Below, piece by piece: positions 11,945 through 22,376 of a DNA stretch of 64,000 nt. How positions within the stretch are numbered: position 1 is the stretch's first letter; every line of letters begins with the position of its first letter. The notes below the pieces were generated by a model, which made no database searches, was not told the DNA's origin, and saw nothing but the letters and a program-made list of their open reading frames with translations. The position numbers and the translations under genes were made by a program. Source of the DNA: Gadus chalcogrammus (lineage: Eukaryota; Chordata; Actinopteri; Gadiformes; Gadidae); NCBI RefSeq assembly GCF_026213295.1, contig NC_079415.1, positions 24,341,847 through 24,405,846 of the forward strand. Reading direction: 5' to 3'.

Positions 11945-12209
11945 ATGTATATAGTTCTCTGCAAACCTATGGTGGCATCATGCCTTCAGTGTGCATAATG
12001 TATGTAGTTCTCTGCGAACCTATGGTGGCATCATGCCTTCAGTGTGTATATTGTATATAGTTCTCTGCAAACCTATGGTGGCATCATGCCTTCAGTGTGT
12101 AATATGTATATAGTTCTCTGCAAACCTATGGTGGCATCATGCCTTCAGTGTGCATATTGCTAAATAGTTCTCTGCATAACCTATGGTGGCATCATGCCTT
12201 CAGTGTGTC
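11945..12209. repeat. Minisatellite, 53-bp period, five copies
   Basis: The word TAGTTCTCTGC recurs at 11952, 12005, 12058, 12111 and 12165, so the period is 53 bp (54 once). Each unit also carries CCTATGGTGGCATCATGCC and CTTCAGTGTG. Copies are nearly identical; the variable part is the AT-rich stretch between units. Confidence 0.93.
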
Positions 12210-12477
12210 TTGAACAACCACACATAAAAGGTTGCACATTTTATGTAGATATTTTATCGTATTTGTATAAATGCATACTTAACTGTAGATAGATTTATGA
12301 GTGAAGTTACCAACGCAATAGATTGTCCGTAACACACTCACCCCTTTTAGAATCACATTCTGTAACTCTCACTCTCTCACAAACACACATACATAGATAG
12401 AGACAGAGAGAGAATGTTTACTTGTCTATACCTGTAATAATGTATTTGCACTCTTAATCTTGCTGAATTCTACAAGG

Positions 12478-12577
12478 CAAATAAATTCGGGGGGAGTAGG
12501 GCCCAAGACCCCCACTACAGGGGTTTGGTTTACAAACTTTCTGCCCCCCCTATAATAAAATTCACCAGCCGCCACTG
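12478..12577 (-). mobile_element. hAT-type terminal fragment
   Basis: Read on the minus strand the segment starts CAGTGGCGGCTGGTGA, a hAT-like terminal repeat, followed by an AT-rich part and GGGGGGGCAG. No matching second end or 8-bp duplication was found, so it is listed as a fragment. Bases 12210-12477 hold only simple ACAC/GAGA-rich sequence. Confidence 0.5.
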
Positions 12578-12721
12578 CAATGGGCGACAGGTGTGCAGCC
12601 TCACCCAGCCCCAGAGTACAATCAGAATCGGCCAGGTGAGGCTGCTTCAACTAGCCGTCATCCACACACACAGACCTACAATAGACAAATCTAGAATAAT
12701 GGAAAAAAATATTGCGTAGTG

Positions 12722-13387
12722 TGTAGTAAACATTGTATTATGGCCTGTTATTATTTAAAAAATAGTGTTGCTTTGTGTTTACATTATATGCTTTCCATTG
12801 TACTGTCATCGATATAATTTTGGTGTGGATTTGGGTTTGCTAAATAAACGATCTGGGAGCATATGCATGACATACTGCATGGCCTTCTGCAGTAATAGTT
12901 GTTTATGAACTGTGAAAACTCTGTGCTCAGCTCAGCTGTACTGCTTTATCTTTGACTTTACTATTTGCATATGAGGAGGTACTTGAACGGTCTTGATGAA
13001 CATTTTGGTCAAAGGTTGGGAACCACTGCCTGTGATACTGTGTTGCACTTCAATCCCCGTTGATCACAGTTCACGGTCTTTGGCAGACTCTAGGCATCTT
13101 GGGCAAAATGCCCACTAATCCCTAGCTGCTCATTGAGGAATACTGTAAAATACTGTAGAAATACACCTGTTAAAATCCCCTTCTGTAAGCTTCATCCAAG
13201 TTTTCTTTTGTGTAATATCTTGGTAACGAAACAGGAAACAAGGTGTCACTCCTCCCATGGCAGCTCTGGTTTCCGGCCCCGAATCTATACCATCACACCC
13301 AAGAGGCTCTGCCATAACCTAGTAGGACCAGCCTGGGAACCAGACCAATACAGTGGGACTGCCTCTAAACTCAAGGTGAGTCGCTTC
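12722..13387 (-). repeat. Inverted solitary copy of the satellite's inner block
   Basis: The reverse complement matches about 1497-2170 of the satellite unit, including the 61-codon repeat frame (13315-13130 on the minus strand), the TGGTTCCCAAC segment and the ATCGATGACAGTACAATG segment. Similarity stops near AAGCGACTCACC on one side and GCCATAATACAATG on the other. Since it exists alone, the block is probably a mobile element that entered the older satellite unit before tandem growth. Confidence 0.82.
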
Positions 13388-14108
13388 GTAAAAAGCACCT
13401 TCATATCTGTGCTTCAATTGACTAAATGAAAAGTTGTCACATTGAATTTGTTACTATTCGTATTTTTTACAACTAGTCAAAGAATATCATGCCTGATGTC
13501 CACAGAGGCTGGACTGTTACGGAAATCGGAATGAGAAATGTGTTGTCTGACATGTTCCTGAAAGAGACGCATGTTTAGCGGAACACCTTGCTTCAGAGTA
13601 CATCTTACTTAACGGGTGCTGAACAGGGAACTTACTGCAATGTGGTGCCCCAATTCTTTCACCAGAGCAGGGGAAAACAAGACTCTCACTTTGGGTCGTA
13701 CACTGATGGCAAGATCAATTCTTTTATTTTCTTTCATTTATTTGAAAGCACTTTTCAAAACAGCACAGACGAAAAGATCATGGCAAAGATAAAATAAGGG
13801 GAACAGTGACTAACTTATTGGATATGCTAACTGTATTTACAATTATTTTAATTCAATAAATACACGTTACCTGAATGTACAAACAAACAAAAGTCTTTGA
13901 AAAGATTATGAACTTGTTGAGCCATGTTTATTTACCAGTGTGCTCTTGGTTGGATAAGGATGTCGGCCTCATTAGTCGAGCTGCCTATTGGCTAATCAAA
14001 TGCAAGACATTGACACAATCCATTTTTTTTTCTGAACCAGCAACTACTGACGACAGAAAGGCATCACAACCTGTTGATTTTGGGGAAGCATATGCCAAAA
14101 TTGCAGCG
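13388..14108 (+). other. Probable 5' region and untranslated exon of the chemokine receptor gene
   Basis: No coding frame is recognised. A good splice donor (GCAGCG|GTGAGT) sits at 14108/14109 and a good acceptor (CACTCCACAG) ends at 14291, two bases before the receptor ATG. This fits a 183-bp intron joining an untranslated exon to the coding exon, a layout common in chemokine receptor genes. The promoter and exon start cannot be placed from sequence alone. Confidence 0.4.
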
Positions 14109-14293
14109 GTGAGTTTATTTTAAATAAATAAGTCCTACTTTTTATTGTTGATGATCTATGAATTGGAATACATTGGTCTGAAGGATGTCCCTTCAATTCA
14201 TGTAATAAATATAAGCCAAGCCTGATTAATGCCTTCAAAATGTTTTTTCCGAAATCGTCGTCCTAAAACGATATAACCGTCCACTCCACAGAC

Positions 14294-15343
14294 ATGAATA
14301 ACGTCTTCAACTTCGAGGATTATTATTATGACACCAATAGCACCATCATCAACACCACCTTTGTGCCGGCCCCCAACACATTGAGCTGTAATGTTGAGAT
14401 TTCTCCCACAGTGGCCAGGCTGTTGTGTTTCACATACATTGTTATTTTCCACATGGCAGTATCGGGCAACATATTGGTAGGGCTGGTGATCTGTGTCAAT
14501 CGGCGCGTCCTGACTCCGTCGGACGTGTATCTGTTCCACCTCACCATCGCCGACTTCCTGCTGGCCCTCACGCTGCCCTTCTGGGCCACCAAGGCCGGCT
14601 TCCAGACTTGGATTTTCGGTGACTTCATGTGCAAGTTGGTCAGCCTCATCACGGAGGCCAACTTCTACACCAGCATCCTCTTTCTGGTGTGCATCAGCAT
14701 CGACCGCTACCTCACTATCGTCTGCGCCGCCAGTACACGCGTATACCGCCAGCGCTACTGCAGTCGCTTCGCGTGTGCGTCCATATGGGCCCTGGGCGTG
14801 CTGCTGGCCCTGCCCGCACTCGTCAAAGAGGCCCTCGTCCTGACCACGGAGAAGGTGGCTTGCGCCGAGCCTTTGTCCGGCAATTTGATGTGGAAGGTCG
14901 CCACGCGGGTGCTCCGCCACGTGGTGGGCTTCCTGCTGCCGCTGGTCGTCATGGTGACGTGCTACGGCATCACCATCGCCAGGCTCCTGCGCACGCGTAG
15001 CTTCAAGAAGCACCGGGCCATGCGGGTGATCATGGCGGTGGTGGGGGCCTTCCTGCTGTGCTGGATGCCGTACCACCTGGCGGTGATCACCGACACCCTG
15101 ATGCGGATTGGCCTGCTGGAGTACGACTGCACGGCGAGGAAGGCGGCGGACACGGCGGAGCGGGTTACACTCTCGCTGGCTCTGGCCCACTGCTGCATCA
15201 ACCCCGTGTTGTATGCCATCGTGGGGGAGAAGTTCTGGGGCAACCTGGCCAAGATCAGGATCCACCGAGACGTGATGGTCTCAAGGTCCAGGTACAGCAG
15301 GTCGACGTCTCAGACGTCTGAAGGGAACGGGCCGGTTTTCTGA
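14294..15343 (+). CDS. cxcr1/cxcr2: CXC chemokine receptor, CXCR1/CXCR2-like
   Basis: A complete 349-residue class A G-protein-coupled receptor at the plasma membrane, expected to bind CXC chemokines and couple to Gi in leukocyte chemotaxis. The N-terminus has three tyrosines next to Glu and Asp (residues 8-13), candidates for sulfation, and N-glycosylation sites at N15 and N20. C113 at the top of helix 3 pairs with C190 in loop 2; C32 and C279 form the second chemokine-receptor disulfide. SIDRYLTIV carries DRY at 137-139. Helix 6 has CWMP (256-259) and helix 7 NPVLY (303-307). The run KKHRAMRV before helix 6 and ADFLLALTLPFWA in helix 2 are typical of CXCR1/2. The Ser-rich tail suits receptor-kinase phosphorylation. 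The ATG follows a splice acceptor by two bases. Family is certain; the choice between the cxcr1 and cxcr2 paralogues is not. Confidence 0.93.
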   Translation: MNNVFNFEDYYYDTNSTIINTTFVPAPNTLSCNVEISPTVARLLCFTYIVIFHMAVSGNILVGLVICVNRRVLTPSDVYLFHLTIADFLLALTLPFWATKAGFQTWIFGDFMCKLVSLITEANFYTSILFLVCISIDRYLTIVCAASTRVYRQRYCSRFACASIWALGVLLALPALVKEALVLTTEKVACAEPLSGNLMWKVATRVLRHVVGFLLPLVVMVTCYGITIARLLRTRSFKKHRAMRVIMAVVGAFLLCWMPYHLAVITDTLMRIGLLEYDCTARKAADTAERVTLSLALAHCCINPVLYAIVGEKFWGNLAKIRIHRDVMVSRSRYSRSTSQTSEGNGPVF

Positions 15344-16450
15344 AATGACCCCGCCGAAAGGAGCGAGTTCTCAAGCCCGTTACCAAAGATGGCATGCAGG
15401 CAGCACGCTCACCCCGGCTAATTCTGTGTCTATGAACCCTATCTTAAAATTTCACATGTTGTAAAAAAAATCACGGCCTGCAACTTTCCACGAAAAAGGT
15501 CAGACCATCGATCCCAGACCAATAATGGCATTTGCCCAAGCATCCATTTTTTCTTGGCAGAAACAGAGTTGATGTCGAAGACTGCCATTTATTCCACAAC
15601 ATGGCAGCCGTAGTCTACTCTCTTGTATTAAAAAATAGCCAAGCGTGACGGTTCTCCTTTAACAAACCATTTATGCACAGTCAAGCTTTCATATTGACCT
15701 TTAGAAGACAATAACTAAACAGTTTGTAAGTCTGTTGTTGTAAGTCTACGTTACCGCAACAGTGTGGCCTTAAACGAGGTCTGTGACCCCTAAAGCTAGG
15801 CGGCCTCAGAAAGAGCATTTTATTATGTGCATATACCTTTTTGGGGTGTTAATAAAAAATTTAATCATATTTTCTAGTCACAACTTAATGCAGAAACTCA
15901 TTCTCCCCAGGAATAGACAAGCTATTTGTCTCTCACCAGAGTCAGTCCTCCCACTGAGATATGCTGATGAATCGTAGTAAAAACATACAATTAATTAATT
16001 GTACATAACATAACCTACATGTACTGTTCAAGTAAACATAAGGTTCAGTGCCAAAGTTTGAGTCTGACCCATTGATTTGAACTCATTGGTTTTTTACTTG
16101 TCTTATAACTAAGCTTCAAAGTTGGATACATTAATAGATAAGGCTTTATGGCTATATATAAATATTTTATGGGCCCACTGGCCGTACACTCACTCCGCCA
16201 AGAGGTCCCTGGGGGGAAAAGGTTGAAGTCCTCTGCAACATAATAATCGGAAGGTTGCTTACTTTTTAATGTATTAATCAGTGCCCTGATAAATGTGAAC
16301 CTGTGGTCAAAACAGAAGTGTGTACTTTGTGTAGTTTAATGCTATTTGCTTGAATGTTATTTGCTTGCTGAACACTAATACTGTTTTGCTTTTTGCGTTA
16401 ATTGCATCAGCTGTCACTGCTCATCAAATAAAGACGACTTTAGATCTCCG
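15344..16450 (+). other. 3' untranslated region of the chemokine receptor
   Basis: No coding frame or mobile element was recognised. A canonical AATAAA signal at 16427-16432 is followed within 40 bases by T-rich and GT-rich sequence (TCCCTTTTTTCC, then TGTTTGTTC), a plausible poly(A) site about 1.1 kb after the stop. An earlier AATAAA near 15850 is a weaker alternative. Confidence 0.55.
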
Positions 16451-17019
16451 CTATGTCCCTTTTTTCCGCTGAATCCCGTTGAGCTCTGTTTGTTCATGAA
16501 GTGAAACGCTGCCATCTATTGGTTTGAAAGATTATTTTCACATAGGTTGGTCTATCAACGAAAACAGTTGTAGTTTTTTCACTTTATATGCCGCTTTCTT
16601 GAGTATTTATGTAAAACTCTGTGGGTTGACACAAAAGGAAATCGGGTGTGATTAGATAGTGTCCTTGACGCAAAAGAGCTAGTAAACCCAATCCGTTTTA
16701 TTTTTGTCTTACACGTGGTAATATGCCATATGATCGTCAACATAGTGACGCAATTTTGTCAACGTTACTAGAAAAAATAAGAATAAAAATATAACGGGGT
16801 CCGAGCTAAATTAAAAGTCAAGAACACACTAATGGAAGATGTATAATTATGACATATAATTATGAAGGAAAGATGTGGATGAAGATGCAAAACTTAATGC
16901 AATACTGTGCCTCGGCTTTCAGGTGATAATCTAAGTCATTACATTATGCAATTGATAATTCATTATGCAATTTAATAATGTCATTTGTAAATACGTTATT
17001 CACAGTGTATTTTACTGTG

Positions 17020-17096
17020 AATAACGCCCCCCCCCCCCGTCAACAATCCTCTGCCTAGGGCCCCCACACTCCCTAGAATCGCCCCTGGCTGCAGGG
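17020..17096 (-). mobile_element. hAT-type terminal fragment with poly-C tract
   Basis: On the minus strand, CAGGGGCGATTCTAGG resembles a hAT terminal repeat. A C run lies beside it at about 17027-17038. No partner end was found. The rest of 16451-17182 shows no gene or element. Confidence 0.4.
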
Positions 17097-17182
17097 GGTT
17101 GCTACAGCTCTAGAGAAGCAGCGGGATGCAGGGTCCGCACCGGAGAAGGGCACGCAAACCGGGGTATGTATGTTTACAAGGT

Positions 17183-17585
17183 GTGCATTCACACCAAACG
17201 AGACGGGGCGACAAGATCCCATACAAAGTGAACGTAGAGACGCGTATCGGGCGAATTTTTCACAAGAGAAAACCGGCGAAAAGTTTGATTTGTCGCGCCA
17301 CATTTTCGGCGTGCACAGGCGAGTGTGTTCACGAGGATTTGTGGCGCGACAAATTCGCTCGAGTTGAAATATTCCAACTTAGACGCGAATTTCGCGTGTG
17401 ACAGCCAATCAGCGTTCAACAGCGTGGCCACTGAGTGACATGTGTAACGTAACAGCAAATCAGCGTTCAACCGGCAAACTCAGTGCAGTGCAGTCCGGGG
17501 TGAACTGCAACATGGAGGAGAAAGTGATTGTTGCCGTTTGCGACTCCCGGAGCTCTATATATGATCGTATATAATTGTATATAAT
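17183..17585 (+). mobile_element. PIF/Harbinger-type MITE, left part, split by an ISL2EU-like element
   Basis: Starts with CATTCACACCAAACG and contains GTGGCGCGACAAATTCGCTC, CAGCCAATCAGCG-like words (AGCAAATCAGCGTTCAACC here) and an ATG at 17512 opening MEEKVIVAVCD. It then turns into a TATA-rich stretch. The same series recurs at 22740-23022, 44514-44990, 24465-25067 (inverted) and elsewhere. It continues at 20849 after the ISL2EU-like insertion. The short peptide resembles the first residues of MADF-type proteins carried by PIF/Harbinger relatives; that reading is inference. Confidence 0.65.
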
Positions 17586-17673
17586 GGGCCTATCTCACAA
17601 AAATCGGAAATGACGTCACACCGGGTAAACATTCTTCCGGCGTAGTCATTTTTGTATTGCCGTCAATGCAAAA

Positions 17674-19499
17674 ATGGATCGTTTCTTCGCCACTTCCCTG
17701 GTGGGTTTTCCCAAATTACGATTCGAAGATGTGCAGAAGATTGTGGAGACACACTCAGCACACCACAGCCCAGGCTGGACAAAGGGGTACAAGTTTTTGT
17801 GGAGGAGTTTGTACACAATTATCAAGGTAAGTTGTCTAAGGTGTTTTGTTGTTGTCAGTAGGCTACTCAATGGCCGCCTTGCTCATTCATGTTTTGTGAT
17901 GACAAGCAAACCATATACGATCCATATAAATCGTCAGAAATATTGTCTGTGTGTGAAATGTGAGTAAAATGATCATATTTGTTACGTGTAGACTATAATA
18001 TTATGAATATAATTAGCCATGGTGGTAGGGCTGAACGATTTTAAGAAAAAATCGAAATTGCGATTTTTCTGGTAGAGATTGCGGTTTTGATTTCAACCAC
18101 GATTTATTTTCTTTAAATCAAGTTTCAGTATTAATTAATATAACCAATGAATTCCATTAAGGTAATGCAATAATGAAAACTGCTGGCAACAGATTTCAAA
18201 TGCAAGACTTTTATTCAAGTACCTAAGAAACAACAACCAAAAAAGTCAAATAAAAAGGGAGCCCTCTTTCTTAAGTAAACTTGCTTCAATGGCTCATCAG
18301 CATCAAAATAATTGCACTTTTGTAAAAAAAAAAAAAAAAAAATTATATAAAAAAAAAAAAAAAAAAAACGCAGCTTTGACGATCCCAAAATCGTAATGCT
18401 TGAGATCGCGATTTTCGGTCGAAAACGATAGATCGTTCAGCCCTACATGGTGGCTATGAAGTTTCCGTGTGTAGCGTTAGCATTTTAGCATTAGTTTAGG
18501 CAAGGATAGGTTCAGCTAGTTATTTGCTGACCAGTTTTCTTCCGATCAGCGACATATTATTAACATTATGTATATGCTAAGTGTCAAATATAGTTGATGG
18601 AAAGGTGGTAGTGAGAGGTAGATGCAACCGCTCGATGAGGAGGAATGAGGAGCCCCACATACTACAGGTTTCTGCTGAGTTAGGGCCCGTTGGCCCAAGT
18701 CTGTTAGTTTTGATAGTCTGTCTGGACTAACAACTGCAGTTGCAGTTGTCCTCTTCTTCTGAAGTTCAGATCATTTTCATTGTTCTTTCTTACAAACAGT
18801 AGCGTGCTTAAGACTTGGCCCACCTAGCTTGCTGCAATGTTGTGGCTGTACAGACCTATGTATTTTTCTTCCTCTTCATTAGGCACAAGCCGTAAATAAA
18901 GGAAATTTGTTGAGTGCATTAAAAGGACAAACATCTAGGCTAGTTCAAGTTATAACATTGCTAAAACAACAGATGTAATGGTGGCCCAAGAGTTTTGCAC
19001 GGAACTGTACATGGCTTTTCTGCGGTTGCAGGTTCCATATCAAGGTCCTACCTACTAAGTTCAGTAACTCAATTCTTATGGTGTTCACAGATCACCCTGG
19101 AGGCTGTTGGACAACTGGGTCTCTCAGAGCTGTAGCTGTGCTGCGGGCAAAGGCTTCTGTAGCCATGTAACCGCTCTGCTGTTCCAGACAGCGCATTATG
19201 TGCAGCTGGGCCTTGATGTGGTTCCACCTTCCCTGGCCTGTACAGTCAACCACAGATGTGGCATCGACCTCGAACCCACGTGTGCTGTTGTGTCCTCTGT
19301 TCAAATCATACACTTCAGTATTTGTCTAGAGTATATGAGCATTTCCTGTATTGTTTTTCGCCTCAGGGGAATCCATCCAGAGGCTGTGAGTGACCTGGTG
19401 GTGAAGAAACCCAAGTCGGTGGGGAAGACTGGAGTCAAGTCCACACTCTACAGAGCGTATGCTGGTAAGAAATTTGTTTGGCAATTTGCACTCTGTTAA
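17674..19499 (+). pseudogene. ISL2EU-like ORF with SWIM zinc finger (YqaJ-type protein remnant)
   Basis: Exon 1 begins with ATG at 17674 (MDRFFATSLVGFPKLRF...) and ends near 17826 at a donor (CAAG|GTAAGT). A second coding piece, about 19090-19250, holds CSCAAGKGFCSHVTALL, the CxCx(n)CxH form of a SWIM zinc finger. A third (about 19365-19460) has GIHPEAVSDLVVKKPK and ends at a donor-like GTAAGA. In intact relatives these precede a YqaJ viral recombinase domain, which I do not see. The gene is therefore a 5' remnant. Its product would act with the element's transposase, not in a host pathway. Confidence 0.6.
18026..18445. mobile_element. hAT-type MITE, 420 bp
   Basis: Terminal inverted repeats TAGGGCTGAACGAT / ATCGTTCAGCCCTA, flanked by an exact 8-bp duplication CATGGTGG (18018-18025 and 18446-18453). 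The interior is AT-rich with two long A runs (about 18319-18370) and no coding capacity. It lies within the intron of the ISL2EU-like ORF and so is younger than that element. Confidence 0.92.
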
Positions 19500-19621
19500 A
19501 CTTGCTCATTATGAAAAGATGCATATTTGAATACATCTGTTATCACTACAATATAAAAAAAAACAGTCACATTTTTATTTGACGTTTCGCCCTTTGATGT
19601 CCCACATCCTACAGGGAATAT

Positions 19622-20560
19622 TCAGCTTGGAGTTGGTACCATCTCAGCTGTGCTGACCTGGAAGATGTCAGCAATGACCTGTTCTTTAAGGCCAGTTGCT
19701 ACTCTACAACAGTAGATGAACAACTCATCAATGACTGGAATCTTCCTCGAAGGGCTTGGTGTTGGAATCGCCTCTTGTCCAATCCTCTGTGCTTTGCTCC
19801 AATAAAGAATATATTGTGTTGAGGGGCAAAACAGACTCCCAAAACACTTGAAACACTTCTTGAGATGGAAACCGAGCATAATATGTCATGGTCTGATCAG
19901 ACACACAAATCTGTTGAGGACAGTTTGTGGCCCCATGGACATTTCTTGCAGCCTTGCCTCCAGCTCAGCAATATACTCCAGGGCATCAATCCAGTGCACC
20001 TACAAAAAAAGAAGACAAATCAGTCTTCATTACCATTCATTCGTATTCACCCTTTCTTTTTATTGTATTGATATTCTGTATACTTAAGTTTATTTATATT
20101 TATTATTATTAAATTGATTTGTACTGTTTTCTGTTTTTCTTTTTTATGTATTAACTATAGGTTGTCAAATTCCTCGTTTGTTCGCAAACCTGGCCAATAA
20201 AGCTGAATCTGAATTAATATGCAACCCCAGTTTAACAGTACGTCTGATGTTGATTGAATGTTTTAACGTTAACCATGCCATGTTTGGCAAAATTATACAA
20301 TAGCCCAACAAGTGTTGAACACAAATAACAGACATAACAGCTAGTTAGCACACATCTACTTACCGGCAGGGGGGGGCCGTGTCGTGTAGTCATGTTCCCA
20401 GTACCTCTCCGGTCCGTTTGTGTTTTGTCCTCTCCTTCAGCTTTTCGAGCTGACACCCGTTTTATACACGGGTGTTTTTTTCGGGGCTGTGGTGTAGCTG
20501 TTCCAGCCAAAACGACTAGGAACAGCTCCAGTATTCAGCGTAGTACTCCCGTCGTCATAA
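19622..20560 (-). pseudogene. ISL2EU-like transposase fragment (helix-turn-helix part)
   Basis: On the minus strand an exon starts after a good acceptor (CTTTTTTTGTAG, complement of about 20000-20011). It reads into IYWSKAQRIG-like sequence (ILYWSKAQRIGQEAIP) and then KIPVIDELFIYCCRVATGL and IADIFQVSTA. This is the arrangement of the helix-turn-helix that precedes the DDE domain in ISL2EU and related transposases. A stop and a frame change occur near 19880. An upstream exon (about 20510-20365) is Lys/Arg/Thr-rich. The DDE core is missing, so it is not functional. Confidence 0.5.
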
Positions 20561-20848
20561 TCAGCCGCTGAGAAATGCCGACTACAGACCAGTGTACTCC
20601 CCTTCTGAATTACGAAATTAACTCTTCATTCCGTCTGATCGCACTGCTGTATTGGGTATTATTTGGGAAATCGTGGAAATGTAAATACGGTTGTTATGGT
20701 TTTGAATTGGCGCATAGAGGTACACAACAGAAGCTTTTGTTTTTTGACCGCGCCATTGTCAAATATCATGGACTACGCGACCGGAAGTCACTTTACCCGG
20801 TGAAGGCAAAATCGAACGCCGAACCAGGAAGTTGTGAGATAGGCCCAT

Positions 20849-21130
20849 TGTATATATAATATCACGGCCAAAAGCTCTGTGCGCCTCCGGATGGCCCTAG
20901 CACGGGGAGCTCTCATAGGGATTGGGCTTCTCAGGGTTTGTTTACCGGCGTTGCTATGGTTTCCGTTCTTGTGTGTTCCAACGGTTTATTAGGTAGGCCT
21001 ATCTAATAAATCTCTGTCTAATCAATACTTCATTCACTGGCTCTTCCGTGGTCATTACAATATTATGAATAAACTGCATCGGGTTCTCCGACGTCTCTCT
21101 CTCTTCCACAAAAGGTAAAGACATGCAATG
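20849..21130. mobile_element. MITE right part carrying an inserted LTR
   Basis: The MITE resumes at 20849 with ATCACGGCCAAAAGCTCTGTG and GCGCCTCCGGATGG. From about 20906 to 21059 an LTR lies in sense orientation, ending GGTCATTACA at 21059. The MITE then continues with ATATTATGAATAAAC and GGGTTCTCCGACGTCTCT. The LTR is a solo copy of the family also present at 144 and 24484. Confidence 0.65.
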
Positions 21131-21315
21131 CCGGTTATCTCGGCAGCAGTGTTTCCGCTAGAAGAAATTGGTGCCGGTCATGTGACCGGGAAGGTTTCAT
21201 TTTACCGGTCAAATTGGAAAAAAAACGGTTGGATATTGTCCGTGTTTATTGCACTTGTTTATTGCATGAAATTGATAGGCAGGCTATATAAAGAAGAAGA
21301 AGTGTGTGATCATAT

Positions 21316-21665
21316 TGTAATGACCTCGCCGGTGACATAATGATGTCGAGTCATGTAGTTGAAGGTAGTTTTAATGAACCAAAACCAGGTCACTGAAACC
21401 CGTAACGTCGTAACCAACGACAGAAAACCGACACAAAACAAACCCCGGTTGCCCCGGCAACCCCCAACACGGTCTCACTCGCGTGCAGGCCCCCACCCTC
21501 CTGTTCTTCCAAGGCCCTCCCCCAGCTGACCTAATGATTCGCCCCCACGCTGATTGACAAGAAGAACATTACAATACATGCGCATAGAACAACTGGCATA
21601 ACGGACAACGAAATATAATGCAACACATAACACACAAACTATTTAACTGTCCCAGGGTCGCTACA
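21316..21665 (-). mobile_element. Solo LTR, 350 bp, with ATAT target duplication
   Basis: Begins TGTAATGACCTCGCC, ends GGTCGCTACA, and is flanked by ATAT on both sides (21312-21315 and 21666-21669). Terminal bases match the gypsy LTRs at 4233 and 9696, suggesting a related family in minus orientation. No internal coding sequence exists, so it is a recombination product (solo LTR). Confidence 0.82.
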
Positions 21666-21780
21666 ATATTTTGATTCGCCATGGTTGTTAAATACCGGTG
21701 CTCCGCAAAGCTTGCCGCCGGCTTTCGCTAGCTTGCCGCCGTTTAGTTCATAAACCTACGGTAGTCTATAGGGGAGCGTG

Positions 21781-21956
21781 TCTATGTTCCCCGAGTCCTA
21801 TGTTCCCCTCTTTGTATGAGACTGGGGAACATAGGACCCTTTTTTTTAAAAAAGGGTCCTATGTTCCCTGCTTTTCCCAAAAAAGGGTCCTATGTTCCCC
21901 GATATGTATGTGACCGGGGAACATAGGACCCTTTTTTTAAAAAGGGTCCTATGTCC
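21781..21956. repeat. Hairpin-forming repeats of GGGGAACATAGGACCC
   Basis: The word GGGAACATAGGACCC and its complement alternate several times, for example at 21823-21868 and 21915-21956, with TTTTTTT/AAAAAA at the centres, giving long stem-loops. A second group lies at 22255-22376, beyond the MITE piece at 21980-22240, so the MITE probably entered this repeat. No coding capacity. Confidence 0.8.
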
Positions 21957-21979
21957 CAATCCCTACAAGAGCTCCCCGT

Positions 21980-22240
21980 GTTACGGCCATCCGGAGGGGC
22001 ACAGAGCTTTTGGCCGTGATATTATTATACAATTATATTATATACTATTATATAAAGAGCTCCGGGAGTCGCAAACGGCAACAATCACTTTCTCCTCCAT
22101 GCTGCAGTTCACCCCGGCCTTTACTGCACTGAGTTGGCCGGTTGAACGCTGATTGGCTGTTACGTTAGACATGTCACTCGGTTGAACGCCGATTGGCTGT
22201 CATTACGCGAATGCCGCGTCAAAGTTTAAATATTTTTAAA
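21980..22240 (-). mobile_element. Harbinger-type MITE fragment, inverted, with LTR junction
   Basis: Complementary to the family: the LTR scar (GTTACGGCCATCCGG), GCACAGAGCTTTTGGCCGTG, a TATA-rich stretch, GAGTCGCAAACGGCA, TTTCTCCTCCATG and the double GAACGC-GATTGGCTGT words. It ends in AAAGTTTAAATATTT near 22236. The far half of the family is missing. Confidence 0.7.
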
Positions 22241-22254
22241 GATTGATAGATTGC

Positions 22255-22376
22255 GGGGAACATAGGACCCTTTTCATGTTCCCCGCTTTTCCCAAAAAGC
22301 TTCCTATGCTCCCCGGTATGTATGGCTACAGGGGAACATAAGACCCTTTTTGGGGAAAACCGGGAACATAGGACCT
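22255..22376. repeat. Second block of GGGAACATAGGACC hairpin repeats
   Basis: Carries GGGGAACATAGGACCCTTTT, its complement-like CTATGCTCCCCGG, and GGGAACATAGGACC again at about 22360. Same family as 21781-21956, from which it is separated by a MITE fragment. Confidence 0.7.

Larger units (their letters stand above)
17586..20846. mobile_element. ISL2EU-like DNA transposon with two broken gene sets
   Basis: The ends are inverted repeats (GGGCCTATCTCACAA at 17586; its complement ends at 20846), with a 2-bp AT duplication at 17584-17585 and 20847-20848. Inner ends also share CACCGGGTAAA. A plus-strand gene with a SWIM zinc finger and a convergent minus-strand gene with a transposase helix-turn-helix segment match the gene content known for ISL2EU elements (a YqaJ-type protein plus a DDE transposase). 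Both are incomplete: the YqaJ nuclease and the DDE catalytic core are absent. A hAT MITE sits in the first gene's intron. The target was the MITE at 17183. Confidence 0.75.

Noticed and set aside
11945..12209. CRISPR-like array
   Set aside because: Adjacent 53-bp tandem units without unique spacers, in a vertebrate genome; it is a minisatellite.
14198..15265. Long minus-strand frame (355 codons) opposite the chemokine receptor
   Set aside because: Shadow of the GC-rich receptor exon; its translation shows no domain.
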